Source: Pseudomonadota bacterium
GTDB taxonomy: Bacteria; Pseudomonadota; Gammaproteobacteria; Pseudomonadales; Oleiphilaceae
Assembly (NCBI GenBank): GCA_002747395.1
Contig: PDPE01000025.1
Coordinates: forward strand, 186,001-250,000
Direction of reading: 5' to 3'
DNA: 64,000 nt
The position numbers and the translations under genes were made by a program. Within the stretch, counting starts at the first letter, position 1, and each line of letters begins with the position of its first letter. Shown here one piece after another: positions 30,446 to 40,791 of this stretch. The notes beneath the pieces were generated by a model. The model had not been told where the DNA came from. It was given only the letters and a program-made list of their open reading frames with translations, and searched no databases.

Positions 30446-30479
30446 GTTACTTCTTGATTACTTTACTTCTCGATTACTT
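30446..30479. repeat. 17-bp tandem direct repeat between hisG and hisD
   Basis: GTTACTTCTTGATTACT / TTTACTTCTCGATTACT; a degenerate third copy precedes it. Confidence 0.85.
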
Positions 30480-30491
30480 ACAGGATTTCCC

Positions 30492-31844
30492 ATGACTGAC
30501 GACAATTCTATTTCACGCAAGGCCGCTTCCGGGTATACCATTCAGCGACTGGACTCGGGACAGGCTGATTTTCATGCTCAACTGCACAGGTTGCTCGCCT
30601 GGGATGAAGTGTCGGATGATCGGGTCAATCAAACGGTCAGGCAGATTATCAATGACATTCGGCATCAGGGGGATGTATCCCTGCTGGATTATACCAATCG
30701 CTTTGATCGCGTTGATGCAAAATATGCGGGCGATCTGGAAATGAGCCAGGAAGAGTTGCGTGCTGCGCTGGACAGAATACCTGCGGATCAGCGCAAGGCA
30801 CTTGAAATTGCCGCCGACAGGGTTCGAGCCTACCATGAACGGCAGTTACAGCAATCCTGGCAATATCAGGAAGACGATGGAACTGTACTTGGCCAGAAGA
30901 TGACTCCAATGGACAGTGTGGGCTTGTATGTACCGGGCGGCAAGGCGGCTTATCCGTCTTCCGTGTTAATGAATGCCATTCCCGCAAAAGTGGCCGGTGT
31001 TGGTCAGATTGTGATGGTGGTACCAACGCCGGATGGTGCAAAAAATGATCTGGTGTTGGCTGCCGCTGCCATTTGCGGAGTTGACCGTGCCTTTACCATA
31101 GGTGGAGCGCAGGCTGTGGCCGCATTGGCCTGGGGAACGGAAACGGTACCCGCTGTTGACAAGATTGTAGGGCCTGGCAATATCTATGTGGCGACGGCCA
31201 AACGAGAGGTATTCGGAAAAGTCGGTATTGATATGATTGCCGGGCCGTCCGAGATTCTGGTGATCTGTGATGGTAAAACCGATCCTGACTGGATTGCCAT
31301 GGATTTGTTTTCGCAAGCCGAGCACGACGAAGATGCGCAGCCCATTCTCATGTCCCCTGATGCCGAATTTATTGATGCGGTTTACGCCAGCATCGAGCGT
31401 CTTCTGGGTGGTATGGAACGGTCGGCGATTATCGAAAAATCACTGGCCAACCGCGGGGCACTGATAAAGGTCGCAGACCTGGACGAAGCTGCGGATCTCT
31501 GTAATCGAATTGCGCCCGAGCACCTGGAATTGTCGCTGGAAAACGCTACCGAATACATGGATAAAATCAAACACGCAGGCGCTATTTTTGTCGGGCGGTA
31601 CACGGCAGAAGCCCTGGGTGACTATTGCGCCGGGCCCAATCACGTTTTGCCCACTTCCGGGACAGCCCGGTTTTCCTCCCCCCTGGGTGTCTATGATTTC
31701 CAGAAGCGCTCTTCCATTCTCAGCTTTTCAAGGGAAGGGGCGAGTAACATGGGTAAAGTGGCATCAGTACTGGCGCGAGGTGAAGGGCTGCAAGCGCATG
31801 CCCGCTCTGCCGAGTATCGCATTAACGATGACGGGCAAAAATGA
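30492..31844 (+). CDS. hisD: Histidinol dehydrogenase
   Basis: [60 protein letters not shown]; start ATG at 30492. Confidence 0.97.
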   Translation: MTDDNSISRKAASGYTIQRLDSGQADFHAQLHRLLAWDEVSDDRVNQTVRQIINDIRHQGDVSLLDYTNRFDRVDAKYAGDLEMSQEELRAALDRIPADQRKALEIAADRVRAYHERQLQQSWQYQEDDGTVLGQKMTPMDSVGLYVPGGKAAYPSSVLMNAIPAKVAGVGQIVMVVPTPDGAKNDLVLAAAAICGVDRAFTIGGAQAVAALAWGTETVPAVDKIVGPGNIYVATAKREVFGKVGIDMIAGPSEILVICDGKTDPDWIAMDLFSQAEHDEDAQPILMSPDAEFIDAVYASIERLLGGMERSAIIEKSLANRGALIKVADLDEAADLCNRIAPEHLELSLENATEYMDKIKHAGAIFVGRYTAEALGDYCAGPNHVLPTSGTARFSSPLGVYDFQKRSSILSFSREGASNMGKVASVLARGEGLQAHARSAEYRINDDGQK

Positions 31845-31845
31845 C

Positions 31846-32967
31846 ATGAGTAAGAGTAGTGCCGATCGGCCCGTTTATCAGCGGGTTCGATCCCTTGTCA
31901 GACCCGAAATTGCCTCGCTTGATTCCTATCATGTGCAGTCCTCCAAAGGCATGATCAAGCTGGATGCCATGGAAAACCCCTTTGCCTGGCCCGGCGATCT
32001 CGAACAGCAGTGGCTGGACAGGTTAGGAAATGCTTCGCTGAATCGTTACCCGGACCCGGTAGCAACCGAATTATCGCAATCAATTCGCCATTACTTTGGT
32101 GTTCCCGATGAGTTGGGGGTGATGCTTGGTAACGGTTCGGATGAATTGATTCAGATCATCGCGATGGCTGTGGCGCAGAGTGGTCGAACAATTCTGGCTC
32201 CCGAGCCCGGTTTTGTCATGTATCGGATGATTGCGGCATTTGTCGGGATGCGGTATGTGGGGGTGCCACTGGCACAGGATTTCACTCTGGATGTCCCGGC
32301 AATGCTGGCGGCAATCCGGGATACCCGGCCAGCGCTGGTTTTTCTGGCGCAACCGAACAACCCTACCGGCAACCTGTTCGGCCTTGATGCGACAAAACAG
32401 ATTATCGAGGCCAGTGAAGGGTTGGTTGTCATTGATGAGGCATATTTGCCTTTTACCAAAAGTGATCTGCTTCATTTGGCATCGGACTATGAAAATGTCG
32501 TGGTGATGCGTACGTTTTCCAAAATGGGCCTGGCCGGGCTTCGTCTGGGAATCCTGGTCGGAGATACTGCCTGGTTGTCCGAGTTTGACAAGGTTCGATT
32601 GCCATACAATATCAATTCGTTGACACAAATGAGTGCGAGGTTTGCGCTTGACCATATCGATGTGTTGGAGCGACAGGCAGAACAGCTTTGTGACAGTCGT
32701 CGCTGGTTGATGCAGGCACTCGGAGAAATTGACGGGCTTGAAGCTTTTCCCAGCGAAGCCAACTTTATTCTTGTTCGATTACCTGCTCGCTACTCTGCAC
32801 GTGATATATTTGAGGGCATGAAGTGTGCCGGGGTGCTTGTCAAGTGTATGGATGGTGCGCATCCCTTGCTGGCCAACTGCCTGAGATTGACTGTCGGTCT
32901 GCCAGAGGAAAACAGTCAAATGATGGAGATACTCAAGTCCGTGCTGTCAACTGTCGGAACACCCTGA
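31846..32967 (+). CDS. hisC: Histidinol-phosphate aminotransferase
   Basis: LDAMENPFAWP, LNRYPDP, VIDEAYLPF, FSKMGLAGLRLG; ATG at 31846 just past the hisD stop. Confidence 0.95.
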   Translation: MSKSSADRPVYQRVRSLVRPEIASLDSYHVQSSKGMIKLDAMENPFAWPGDLEQQWLDRLGNASLNRYPDPVATELSQSIRHYFGVPDELGVMLGNGSDELIQIIAMAVAQSGRTILAPEPGFVMYRMIAAFVGMRYVGVPLAQDFTLDVPAMLAAIRDTRPALVFLAQPNNPTGNLFGLDATKQIIEASEGLVVIDEAYLPFTKSDLLHLASDYENVVVMRTFSKMGLAGLRLGILVGDTAWLSEFDKVRLPYNINSLTQMSARFALDHIDVLERQAEQLCDSRRWLMQALGEIDGLEAFPSEANFILVRLPARYSARDIFEGMKCAGVLVKCMDGAHPLLANCLRLTVGLPEENSQMMEILKSVLSTVGTP

Positions 32968-32978
32968 GGAGCGAAACC

Positions 32979-33758
32979 ATGCCTGCTGATCTGAATGAAC
33001 TGGTCGCTGCCTGCAACCGCTGGTTGTCCCCGGACAGGATTAAAGACTACTGCCCCAACGGATTGCAGGTTCAGGGTAAAAGCCGGGTTCAGACTATTGT
33101 CACCGGTGTCACTGCCAGCCAGAAATTGATAGACCGTGCAATTGAGCTGAACGCCGATTTGATACTGGTGCATCACGGATATTTCTGGAAAGGGGAGTCG
33201 TCTGTTATCACCGGGATGAAATATCAGCGCATTGCCTCTTTGATCAAGCATGATATCGGTTTGCTTGCCTACCACCTTCCACTGGATGTCAACGACGAGA
33301 CAGGTAACAATGTCGAGCTTGGGCGATTGCTCGGATTCAAGGTTACCGGTGCATTGAGCAATGAGGGGGATTTTGCTCTCGGGTTGACAGGAGAGTGTTC
33401 GGGCGAGCCCGGTCTGGCTGATCTCGCCCGGATGATCGAGCAGCGTCTGGGGCGCAAACCACTCGTTATCGAAGGGACAGAGGGTGCTTTGGCCGGGAAC
33501 CGGAAGATTGACAAGGTAGCCTGGTGCACCGGGGCGGCCCAGGGGTTTCTTGAACAGGCTGCCGAACAGGGTGTTGATGTTTATATTAGTGGTGAGGTCT
33601 CGGAGCCAACGGTTCACATGGCGAGAGAATCGGGAGTACACTACATTGCAGCCGGACATCATGCCACGGAGAGATATGGCGTCAAGGCGCTTGGAGAAAG
33701 GCTGGCTCGCTCCTTTGATGTTCAGGCTGTCTTTGTGGATATCGACAACCCGGTTTAG
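32979..33758 (+). CDS. Nif3-like dinuclear metal center hexameric protein
   Basis: YCPNGLQVQGKSRVQTIVTGVTASQKLIDRAIELNADLILVHHGYFW; internal ATG at 32979. Confidence 0.93.
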   Translation: MPADLNELVAACNRWLSPDRIKDYCPNGLQVQGKSRVQTIVTGVTASQKLIDRAIELNADLILVHHGYFWKGESSVITGMKYQRIASLIKHDIGLLAYHLPLDVNDETGNNVELGRLLGFKVTGALSNEGDFALGLTGECSGEPGLADLARMIEQRLGRKPLVIEGTEGALAGNRKIDKVAWCTGAAQGFLEQAAEQGVDVYISGEVSEPTVHMARESGVHYIAAGHHATERYGVKALGERLARSFDVQAVFVDIDNPV

Positions 33759-33908
33759 CTGGTATCCGGTGTCCTGTTTCGGGGCGGTTGAACGGTGCAT
33801 TTGTTCGCGTTGCTGTGGATAAAACGGCAAAATGTCGGCCTGTGAACCAGGCATTGATACACGTTTGGCAATTATGGCGATTTTGGCAATAAGGGTGGTA
33901 CCTGCATT

Positions 33909-35009
33909 ATGACTCCAATGGAACGTTATCATCTGGATTTGAAAAAAGACGGGTTCAGCTATGATAGTGCCCAGGAACATGCTGTCCAAAAACTGGATGA
34001 CCTTTATCACCGGCTGATTGCAGCAGAGTCTGCGAAGCCCAAAGGCAAACTTGACTCGTTTAAAGACAGATTCAGAAAAAGGAAACCGTCACCTGAGCGG
34101 GGGCTGTATTTCTGGGGAGGGGTAGGGCGAGGAAAAACCTGGCTTATGGATACCTTTTTCGACAGTCTGCCGTTTGACCGAAAAATGCGCGTGCACTTTC
34201 ACCGTTTTATGCATCGTGTGCATCACGAGCTGAAGGGACTGGAAGGTGTCAAGGATCCGCTAAAAACCATCGCCCGGACTTTTGCTGCAGAGGCCAGGGT
34301 GATCTGCTTCGATGAATTTTTTGTCAGCGATATCGGTGATGCCATGATTTTGGCGGGTTTGCTGGACGAACTTTTTGCCAATGAGGTTTGTTTGGTGTGC
34401 ACGTCAAATATCATCCCTGACGGCCTGTACAAGGACGGGTTGCAGAGAGCCCGCTTTTTACCCGCCATCGCCCTGGTCAATGAGCATACTGAAGTCATCA
34501 ATGTGGATGGCGGGGTTGACTATCGCCTGAGAACTCTTGAGCAAGCAGAGCTTTACCATTTTCCGCTGGATTCGGGTGCGAACCGGAGTCTGGAAAAGAG
34601 CTATGAGGGGCTGGCCGTCGAGTCGGGCGGGCATGATCTTGATCTGGAGATAAACAGTCGAATTATCAAGGCGGTCAGGCGCTCGGATGACGTGGTCTGG
34701 TTTGAGTTTGCCGAGTTGTGTGATGGTCCCCGGAGTCAGAACGACTATATTGAGCTGGCGAAAGAGTTTCATGCGGTACTGATTTCAAATATACCGGTCA
34801 TGGGAGGAGATACTGACGATCAGGCACGCCGCTTTATCAACCTGATAGATGAGTTCTATGACAGGAACGTAAAACTTGTCGTTTCAGCGGAAGCATCAAT
34901 TGACAAGCTGTATCGCGGCGGCAAACTTGATTTTGAGTTTGAAAGAACCCAAAGCAGACTGCTGGAGATGCAGTCTCAGGAATACCTTGAAGCACCTCAC
35001 AAACCATAA
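33909..35009 (+). CDS. zapE: Cell division protein ZapE (AFG1-like ATPase)
   Basis: GLYFWGGVGRGKTWLMDTFF; HFHRFMHRVHHEL; ICFDEFFVSDIGDAMIL. Confidence 0.95.
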   Translation: MTPMERYHLDLKKDGFSYDSAQEHAVQKLDDLYHRLIAAESAKPKGKLDSFKDRFRKRKPSPERGLYFWGGVGRGKTWLMDTFFDSLPFDRKMRVHFHRFMHRVHHELKGLEGVKDPLKTIARTFAAEARVICFDEFFVSDIGDAMILAGLLDELFANEVCLVCTSNIIPDGLYKDGLQRARFLPAIALVNEHTEVINVDGGVDYRLRTLEQAELYHFPLDSGANRSLEKSYEGLAVESGGHDLDLEINSRIIKAVRRSDDVVWFEFAELCDGPRSQNDYIELAKEFHAVLISNIPVMGGDTDDQARRFINLIDEFYDRNVKLVVSAEASIDKLYRGGKLDFEFERTQSRLLEMQSQEYLEAPHKP

Positions 35010-35030
35010 TCAAGACAAACCATAATCAAG
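34999..35030. repeat. 16-bp perfect tandem duplication spanning the zapE stop codon
   Basis: acaaaccataatcaag x2. Confidence 0.95.
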
Positions 35031-35133
35031 CCTAATGTCGCTGATTTGGCCCTGTTCATGCGGAGCTGAGCGCATACCGGTGATCTCACAGAGTCACCGG
35101 CATGTGTGGCGCCTGGTTCAGCTAACAGTCTGG

Positions 35134-36321
35134 TCAGATCATTTCAATTGCCATTGCATTGGCTTCTCCGCCTCCAATACAAAGCGCTGCAATACCCCTT
35201 TTGCCTTTGGTTTGCTTCAGCGCATGAATCAGTGTGACGAGAATGCGGGAACCTGTTGAACCCACCGGGTGACCTTGCGCACAGGCACCGCCATGAATAT
35301 TGACCTTTTCGTGATCCAGTCCCAGCTCTCTGATTGGCATCATGGTGACCATGGCAAATGCTTCGTTGATCTCGAACAGATCAACATCCTCTTTGGTCCA
35401 GCCGGTTTTTTCCATAAGCGAGGTAATTGCCCCGATTGGTGCTATGGTGAACTCTGAAGGGTGCAGGGAGTTGGTGCTATGGCCGACGATTCTTGCCAGT
35501 GGCTTGATGCCGCGCTTTTCAGCTTCGGATTCTCTCATCAGAACCAGGGCTGATGCGCCATCCGAAATGGAAGAGGAGTTGGCCGCCGTGACGGTTCCAT
35601 CTTTTTTGAAGGCAGGGCGCAGGCTGGGGATTTTCTCGATGTTGGCGTTATGAGGTTGTTCATCATCTTTGATGACGGTCTCACCTTTTCGGGTTTTAAT
35701 GGTAACAGGGATGATTTCCTCTTCCAGCTTGCCTTGCTCGATGGCCTGTTTGGCCCGCTTGAGAGATTGAATGGCATAGTTGTCCATATCTTCCCGGGTG
35801 TAGCCTTTTTCGTCTGCCACTTTCTGTGCAAAGGCACCCATCAGAATACCGGTTTCGGCATCTTCAAGCCCGTCAAAAAACATGTGATCCTTCGCCTGAT
35901 CGCCGTGTCCCATGCGATACCCCTTGCGGGCATTCGGCAGGATATAGGGTGCGTTGCTCATGCTTTCCATGCCACCGGCTACCATGATGTCGTTGGTTCC
36001 GGCCTTGATCAGGTCGTGTGCCAGCATGGCCGACTTCATGCCTGAGCCACACAGCTTGTTAATGGTGGTCGACCCCGTTGAATCCGGCAGACCTGCCTGG
36101 CGTGCCGCCTGGCGGGCCGGGCCCTGTTTCAGGCCGGCGGGAAGCACGCACCCCATGATAACTTCCTGAATGTCTTCGGGTTTCAAACCCGCTCTCGCCA
36201 CCGACTCCCTGATGACGATCGAGCCGAGGTCAACCGCCGACAGAGCGCTCAGGCTGCCCTGAAATCCGCCCATGGGAGTACGCACACCGCTGACGATAAC
36301 AATACTGTCATTAGAACTCAT
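35134..36321 (-). CDS. Acetyl-CoA C-acetyltransferase (thiolase)
   Basis: NKLCGSGMKS, GGMESMSNAPYILP, GGACAQGHPVGSTGSRI; 395 aa. Confidence 0.95.
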   Translation of the reverse strand: MSSNDSIVIVSGVRTPMGGFQGSLSALSAVDLGSIVIRESVARAGLKPEDIQEVIMGCVLPAGLKQGPARQAARQAGLPDSTGSTTINKLCGSGMKSAMLAHDLIKAGTNDIMVAGGMESMSNAPYILPNARKGYRMGHGDQAKDHMFFDGLEDAETGILMGAFAQKVADEKGYTREDMDNYAIQSLKRAKQAIEQGKLEEEIIPVTIKTRKGETVIKDDEQPHNANIEKIPSLRPAFKKDGTVTAANSSSISDGASALVLMRESEAEKRGIKPLARIVGHSTNSLHPSEFTIAPIGAITSLMEKTGWTKEDVDLFEINEAFAMVTMMPIRELGLDHEKVNIHGGACAQGHPVGSTGSRILVTLIHALKQTKGKRGIAALCIGGGEANAMAIEMI

Positions 36322-36538
36322 TTTCTATCCTTTCGTTTTCAAGTAGCACAAATTGTCACAGGCGCAGAGTGTAGCAAATTTGTTCTCCCTGCGGCGAATA
36401 AATCATATCATTCCGGCACACAATAATAGTATCATTGCCATTGGTTTAATCGGTGAACAGTGTCTATAGTTTGAGTTCTATCGTTAGACAAACGTTCATT
36501 GATTACCACATGAAAACAATACGACGGAGCAGCGTTCG

Positions 36539-38377
36539 ATGATAAGAAAAACACTACGAGTGCACAACCTGGCCAAATTCCCTTTGGCTGCAGCGATAGC
36601 CGCAACGGTGTCATCGCCGGTCAGTGCGTTTCAATTTTACATGGGGGATGTGGAGGCTTCATTTGATACCACACTTTCTGCCGGTGCAAGCTGGCGGCTT
36701 TCTGACCGTGATACCCGGCAATTGGCTCAGGGAAACCTGGGGCCCGAGTATGGCTACACGACAACAGGTGCTTCCACCAACAACTATGATGATGGCAACT
36801 GGAATTTTGACAAGGGTGATTCCTACTCCCAGTTGATCAAGGGTAACAGTGAGTTGCTTGTCAGTTACGACAACTACGGTGGATTTATCCGGGCAAAGTA
36901 CTGGTATGACTTTAAACTCAAGGATGGAGACCTTGCTACAGATGGTGTCGGTCAGACCCGGCCACTGAACAAGGTTGCCGATGCCAACGCTTCCGGTGCC
37001 TCACTTCTGGACGCCTATGTGTGGGGAGACTTTGATATTGGTGACATGCCGCTAAGCCTGCGGCTTGGCAAGCAGGTTGTCAGTTGGGGGGAAGGGCTTT
37101 TCATTCAGGGCGGTAACTCTGTGATCAACCCGATCGATGTTTCAGCTATCAGGGCACCGGGGGCAGAGCTGAAAGAAGCGTTTATTCCTGTCAATATGCT
37201 GTACACATCGTTGGGTGTGTCGGAAAATGTGTCGCTCGAAGGCTTTGTGCAGCTGGAGTGGGAAAAAACACTGCCGGACGACTGTGGTACGTTTTATTCG
37301 ATGAATGACTTTGGTGCTGATGGCTGCGGCCCCGTACTGCTAGCCGGTCAAATACCTGACAGTCAGGCTTATGCCCAGGGCATTGCAGCTTACCGGTTTG
37401 CCGACCATGAGCCGGATGATACTGACCAGTTTGGTGTCGCAGTGCGCTGGTATGTGCCTGAACTCAATGACTCCGAGCTGGGCTTTTACTTTATCCAGTA
37501 CCACAATCGCTTGCCCATGGTCAGTGGCCAGGTGAATAATTTCCTCACTGGCCAGAACTTTCCCAAATATAATATTGTTTACCCGGAGAAAGTTCAGAAC
37601 TTTGGTGTCAGCTTTAATACCAGCACCGAATCGGGCTGGTCTGTCGCTGGTGAAGTAACCCATAAGCTGGATGTGCCGGTTCAGTGGAACGCGTTTGAAC
37701 TGATTTACGGCGGCCTTTCTTCGAATGCGAGCTTGCTTTATGATCGTGAAGTTGCAAAAGCCGGAGGTGATCCGACGGCTCTTTTTGGAGAGCAACTCGA
37801 TGGTTTTGACCGGTTTGATATCTCCCAGATTCAGTTTACCCTGATCAAGTTTTTCGATCAGGTTGCCGGAGCGAGTCGGTTGACATTTGTGAGCGAGTTC
37901 GGGGCGACCTATATCCATGATTTGCCCGGTTTGGATGAAGCCAGATATGGCCGAGCCGGTACCTTTGGTATCGGGCCGATTGACGCGAGCACCCTGATTG
38001 GCAATCCCGTAAGCTGTGACGGTTCCATCCCCGGCACGGGCCCTGCCAACATCAATATCGCCAACTGCGTTAACGAAGGCTATACCACTGACTTTTCCTG
38101 GGGCTATCGAATGCGGTTTGCGCTGGATTATAACGACGTAGTGGCCGGAGTGAACTTCAGGCCGACTCTGGCATGGTCGCATGATGTTCGCGGTTATTCT
38201 GCAGAACCCGGACCCAACTTTATCGAGGGCAGAAAGGCAATCGGTCTCTCTTTGAAGGCAACCTACCTCAATGCGTATAGTGGTACTATCGGGTACACCA
38301 ACTATTTTGGCGGTGGGCGTTTCAATATGATCAATGATCGAGACAATATTTCAGCCAGTGTTTCGTACTCATTCTAA
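36539..38377 (+). CDS. DUF1302 family outer membrane protein
   Basis: 612 aa; FQFYMGDVEASFDTTLSAGASWRL, RLGKQVVSWGEGLFIQGGNSVINPIDVSAIRAPGAELKEAF; C-terminal aromatic residue. Confidence 0.87.
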   Translation: MIRKTLRVHNLAKFPLAAAIAATVSSPVSAFQFYMGDVEASFDTTLSAGASWRLSDRDTRQLAQGNLGPEYGYTTTGASTNNYDDGNWNFDKGDSYSQLIKGNSELLVSYDNYGGFIRAKYWYDFKLKDGDLATDGVGQTRPLNKVADANASGASLLDAYVWGDFDIGDMPLSLRLGKQVVSWGEGLFIQGGNSVINPIDVSAIRAPGAELKEAFIPVNMLYTSLGVSENVSLEGFVQLEWEKTLPDDCGTFYSMNDFGADGCGPVLLAGQIPDSQAYAQGIAAYRFADHEPDDTDQFGVAVRWYVPELNDSELGFYFIQYHNRLPMVSGQVNNFLTGQNFPKYNIVYPEKVQNFGVSFNTSTESGWSVAGEVTHKLDVPVQWNAFELIYGGLSSNASLLYDREVAKAGGDPTALFGEQLDGFDRFDISQIQFTLIKFFDQVAGASRLTFVSEFGATYIHDLPGLDEARYGRAGTFGIGPIDASTLIGNPVSCDGSIPGTGPANINIANCVNEGYTTDFSWGYRMRFALDYNDVVAGVNFRPTLAWSHDVRGYSAEPGPNFIEGRKAIGLSLKATYLNAYSGTIGYTNYFGGGRFNMINDRDNISASVSYSF

Positions 38378-38431
38378 CTGTTTGGTTGAACTTTCTGTTT
38401 GACGAGTGATATTGGTATATAAGGCATAAAA

Positions 38432-39799
38432 ATGAATAGGAATAAAAAATTATTAGCTACCGGGGTGTTGGCCTTTTCCTTTGCGGCAGTCGGAGTACAG
38501 GCAAAGGTGTCATCCGAAGAAGCAGCCAGACTGGGCGCGGAACTGACTCCCATGGGAGCGGAAAAAGCGGGTAATGCAGAAGGAACCATTCCTGAATGGA
38601 CTGGTGGTATCTCCAGCCCCCCATCGAGCTTTGTGCCCGGTTCGGGTTTTTACCCGGATCCGTTTCCCGAGGATAAACCTGTATTTACGATAGATGCATC
38701 CAACATGGATCAGTATGCGGATAAGCTGACTCCGGGCCAGAAAGCGTTGTTACAAAAATATCCAACCTACAAAATGCCTGTGTTCAAAACAAGGCGGACG
38801 GCAAGCTACCCTCAAGAGGTCTATGATGCGGCAAGGAAAAATGCCACTACCGTGACCCTGGTGGAAGGTGGAAACGGCATGTCGATCTTTGAGAAGGCAA
38901 CGCCATTTCCAATCCCCAACAATGCCCTGGAAGTTATCTGGAACCACATTGTTCGGTATCGTGGCGGGTCGAGCAGGCGAAATATCGGGCAGGTAACCCC
39001 CATGGCGAACGGTGATTTCAGTGTGGTGAGGTTCCAGGATGAGGTCACCTGGCGAACCGCGCTGACCGATGCAAACAAGGTGAAAGACGACAATGTGCTG
39101 TTTTACTTTAAACAGGTGGTGACTGCGCCGTCCCGATTGGCGGGTAATGTGCTTCTGGTTCACGAAACCATTGACCAGGTCAAGGAGCCGCGACGAGCCT
39201 GGATTTACAATGCCGGTCAGCGGCGAGTGCGCCGTGCTCCCCAGGTCGCTTATGACGGGCCGGGAACGGCTTCGGACGGGTTGAGAACCTCTGACAACTT
39301 CGATATGTATAACGGGTCGCCTGATCGCTATGACTGGAAGCTGATTGGCAAGACGGAGAAGTATATCCCTTATAATTCGTACCGGATGGCTTCGCCGGAA
39401 ATCACCTATGAGGAGCTTATCACGCCAGGACATCTGAATCAGGACTTTGCCCGCTATGAGCTTCATCGTGTCTGGCAGATAGAGGCGACGGTTAAAAGTG
39501 GCCAGCGACATGTCTATGCGAAACGTGTGTTTTATATAGATGAAGATAGCTGGGCTGCAGCCACCATTGACCATTATGACGGTCGGGGAGAGCTGTGGAG
39601 GGTGGCCGAGGCACACCTGATGTCTTTCTATGATGTGAAAACACTGTGGTATGCAGTGGAAGTGCTGATGGATTTGCAGTCCTCCCGTTATCTCGCTCTG
39701 GGTCTGATGAATGAGGAGAAAAAGCCCTATACCTTCGGTACCAGTGCATCTTCCAAGGATTACAGGCCAGCGGCGTTGCGCAGAGCGGGCAAGCGATAG
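38432..39799 (+). CDS. DUF1329 family envelope protein
   Basis: AARLGAELTPMGAEKAGNAEGTIPEWTGGI; HRVWQIEATVKSGQRHVYAKRVFYIDEDSW; downstream of DUF1302 gene. Confidence 0.87.
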   Translation: MNRNKKLLATGVLAFSFAAVGVQAKVSSEEAARLGAELTPMGAEKAGNAEGTIPEWTGGISSPPSSFVPGSGFYPDPFPEDKPVFTIDASNMDQYADKLTPGQKALLQKYPTYKMPVFKTRRTASYPQEVYDAARKNATTVTLVEGGNGMSIFEKATPFPIPNNALEVIWNHIVRYRGGSSRRNIGQVTPMANGDFSVVRFQDEVTWRTALTDANKVKDDNVLFYFKQVVTAPSRLAGNVLLVHETIDQVKEPRRAWIYNAGQRRVRRAPQVAYDGPGTASDGLRTSDNFDMYNGSPDRYDWKLIGKTEKYIPYNSYRMASPEITYEELITPGHLNQDFARYELHRVWQIEATVKSGQRHVYAKRVFYIDEDSWAAATIDHYDGRGELWRVAEAHLMSFYDVKTLWYAVEVLMDLQSSRYLALGLMNEEKKPYTFGTSASSKDYRPAALRRAGKR

Positions 39800-39840
39800 C
39801 CGAACTGCAACTTGTGCCTTTTATAAGGTAAAAAAGGAAG

Positions 39841-39873
39841 AAAAATGCCAACCCTTTCCAGGTTGGCATTTTT
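39841..39873 (+). terminator. Intrinsic terminator after the DUF1329 gene
   Basis: aaaaATGCCAACCctttccaGGTTGGCATtttt: 9-bp perfect stem with A/T tails. Confidence 0.9.
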
Positions 39874-39964
39874 CGTTGTTTGGAAAAGAAATTATTGTAA
39901 AAAGCACTCGACCTTACCCGGCACTCTTGCTTTTCTTTTTATCTTCTTATCTTCCTGGTACGGA

Positions 39965-40282
39965 CTACTCACTTCTGTGAGGCAGTGAGTCTTCAGATGT
40001 GTTGTAGGTGTAGGATTTTACAACGCCGTTATCATCAAATTTTATAAACAGGTCTTCCGACCGCAGGGGGTTAAATGCGGAGTACTGATAGTGCGCATAG
40101 GTCCAGGTAACCAACCCGTTCTCCAGACCTCTTCTCCAGGGGGGGCCAAATAATTGTTGTACCTGTTCACGGGTTGTTTTTCCTGACTCAATCTGGAATA
40201 TATTACCGGATTCAAACGTTTTTCCTACATTGGCGCATGCCTGCAGCAGACATATCAGGCCGGTTATGCATACCTTTTTCAT
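39965..40282 (-). CDS. Small lipoprotein with SmpA/BamE-like domain
   Basis: Lipobox LLQAC; IFQIESGKTTREQVQQLFGPPWRRGLENGLVTWTYAHY. Confidence 0.7.
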   Translation of the reverse strand: MKKVCITGLICLLQACANVGKTFESGNIFQIESGKTTREQVQQLFGPPWRRGLENGLVTWTYAHYQYSAFNPLRSEDLFIKFDDNGVVKSYTYNTSEDSLPHRSE

Positions 40283-40743
40283 TACTGTTTATCCTGAGTG
40301 GGGTCGTTATCCTGAGCGAGGTCTTTATCCTGAATGGAATCAATTGTCTCTGAATCTAGAGGCTTGCCGAATAGCCTCTCCGTTTGTTCCTGTGCTTTTT
40401 TCTTTAACTCCGGTGTGATATGAGCCGCGATGGTGCCGATCGCAGCGACCATTATGGATAGGTCATCAGTATATCCGAGAATTGGTGTTAAATCGGGTAT
40501 TGCATCTATCAGCGTGACAAAATACCCCAGGGCACCCAGTATCACGCCTTTGGCCCAGGAGGGAGTTTCCTCCGCCCTGGCTGTGTGGTAGAGAACCAGT
40601 GAGTAAAATACGGCTTTTTGCCCGGCCGATTGAAATGCAGAACCGATTTTACTCCAGAATCGGATTTCATTGAATGACCCTGTGTCGTTATTGGTTTCGT
40701 GCCCTTCTTGCAAGGCAGTTTTTTCATCCTGTTGTTTGTTCAT
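40282..40743 (-). CDS. DUF1232 (YkvA-like) membrane protein
   Basis: LGYFVTLIDAIPDLTPILGYTDDLSIMVAAIGTIA. Confidence 0.85.
   Translation of the reverse strand: MNKQQDEKTALQEGHETNNDTGSFNEIRFWSKIGSAFQSAGQKAVFYSLVLYHTARAEETPSWAKGVILGALGYFVTLIDAIPDLTPILGYTDDLSIMVAAIGTIAAHITPELKKKAQEQTERLFGKPLDSETIDSIQDKDLAQDNDPTQDKQ
40285..40338 (-). repeat. 18-bp x3 in-frame repeat at the 3' end of the DUF1232 gene
   Basis: ctgtttatcctgagtggg/gtcgttatcctgagcgag/gtctttatcctgaatgga; encodes the QD-rich tail IQDKDLAQDNDPTQDKQ. Confidence 0.9.
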
Positions 40744-40791
40744 GGTTCCGGCCTGTATCTGTTGTTGGTGATAGGATATGAGTGATATCTC

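Noticed and set aside
30432-30491. Extended N-terminus of HisD ([20 protein letters not shown])
   Set aside because: Derived from the intergenic repeat; HisD starts at ATG 30492
32916-34010. 364-aa minus ORF opposite the Nif3-like gene
   Set aside because: Antisense to an identified gene, no motif, internal shadow ORF pattern
35077-35100. CCGGTGA...TCACCGG hairpin downstream of zapE and thiolase genes
   Set aside because: Seven-bp stem without T tract; possible but unsupported terminator
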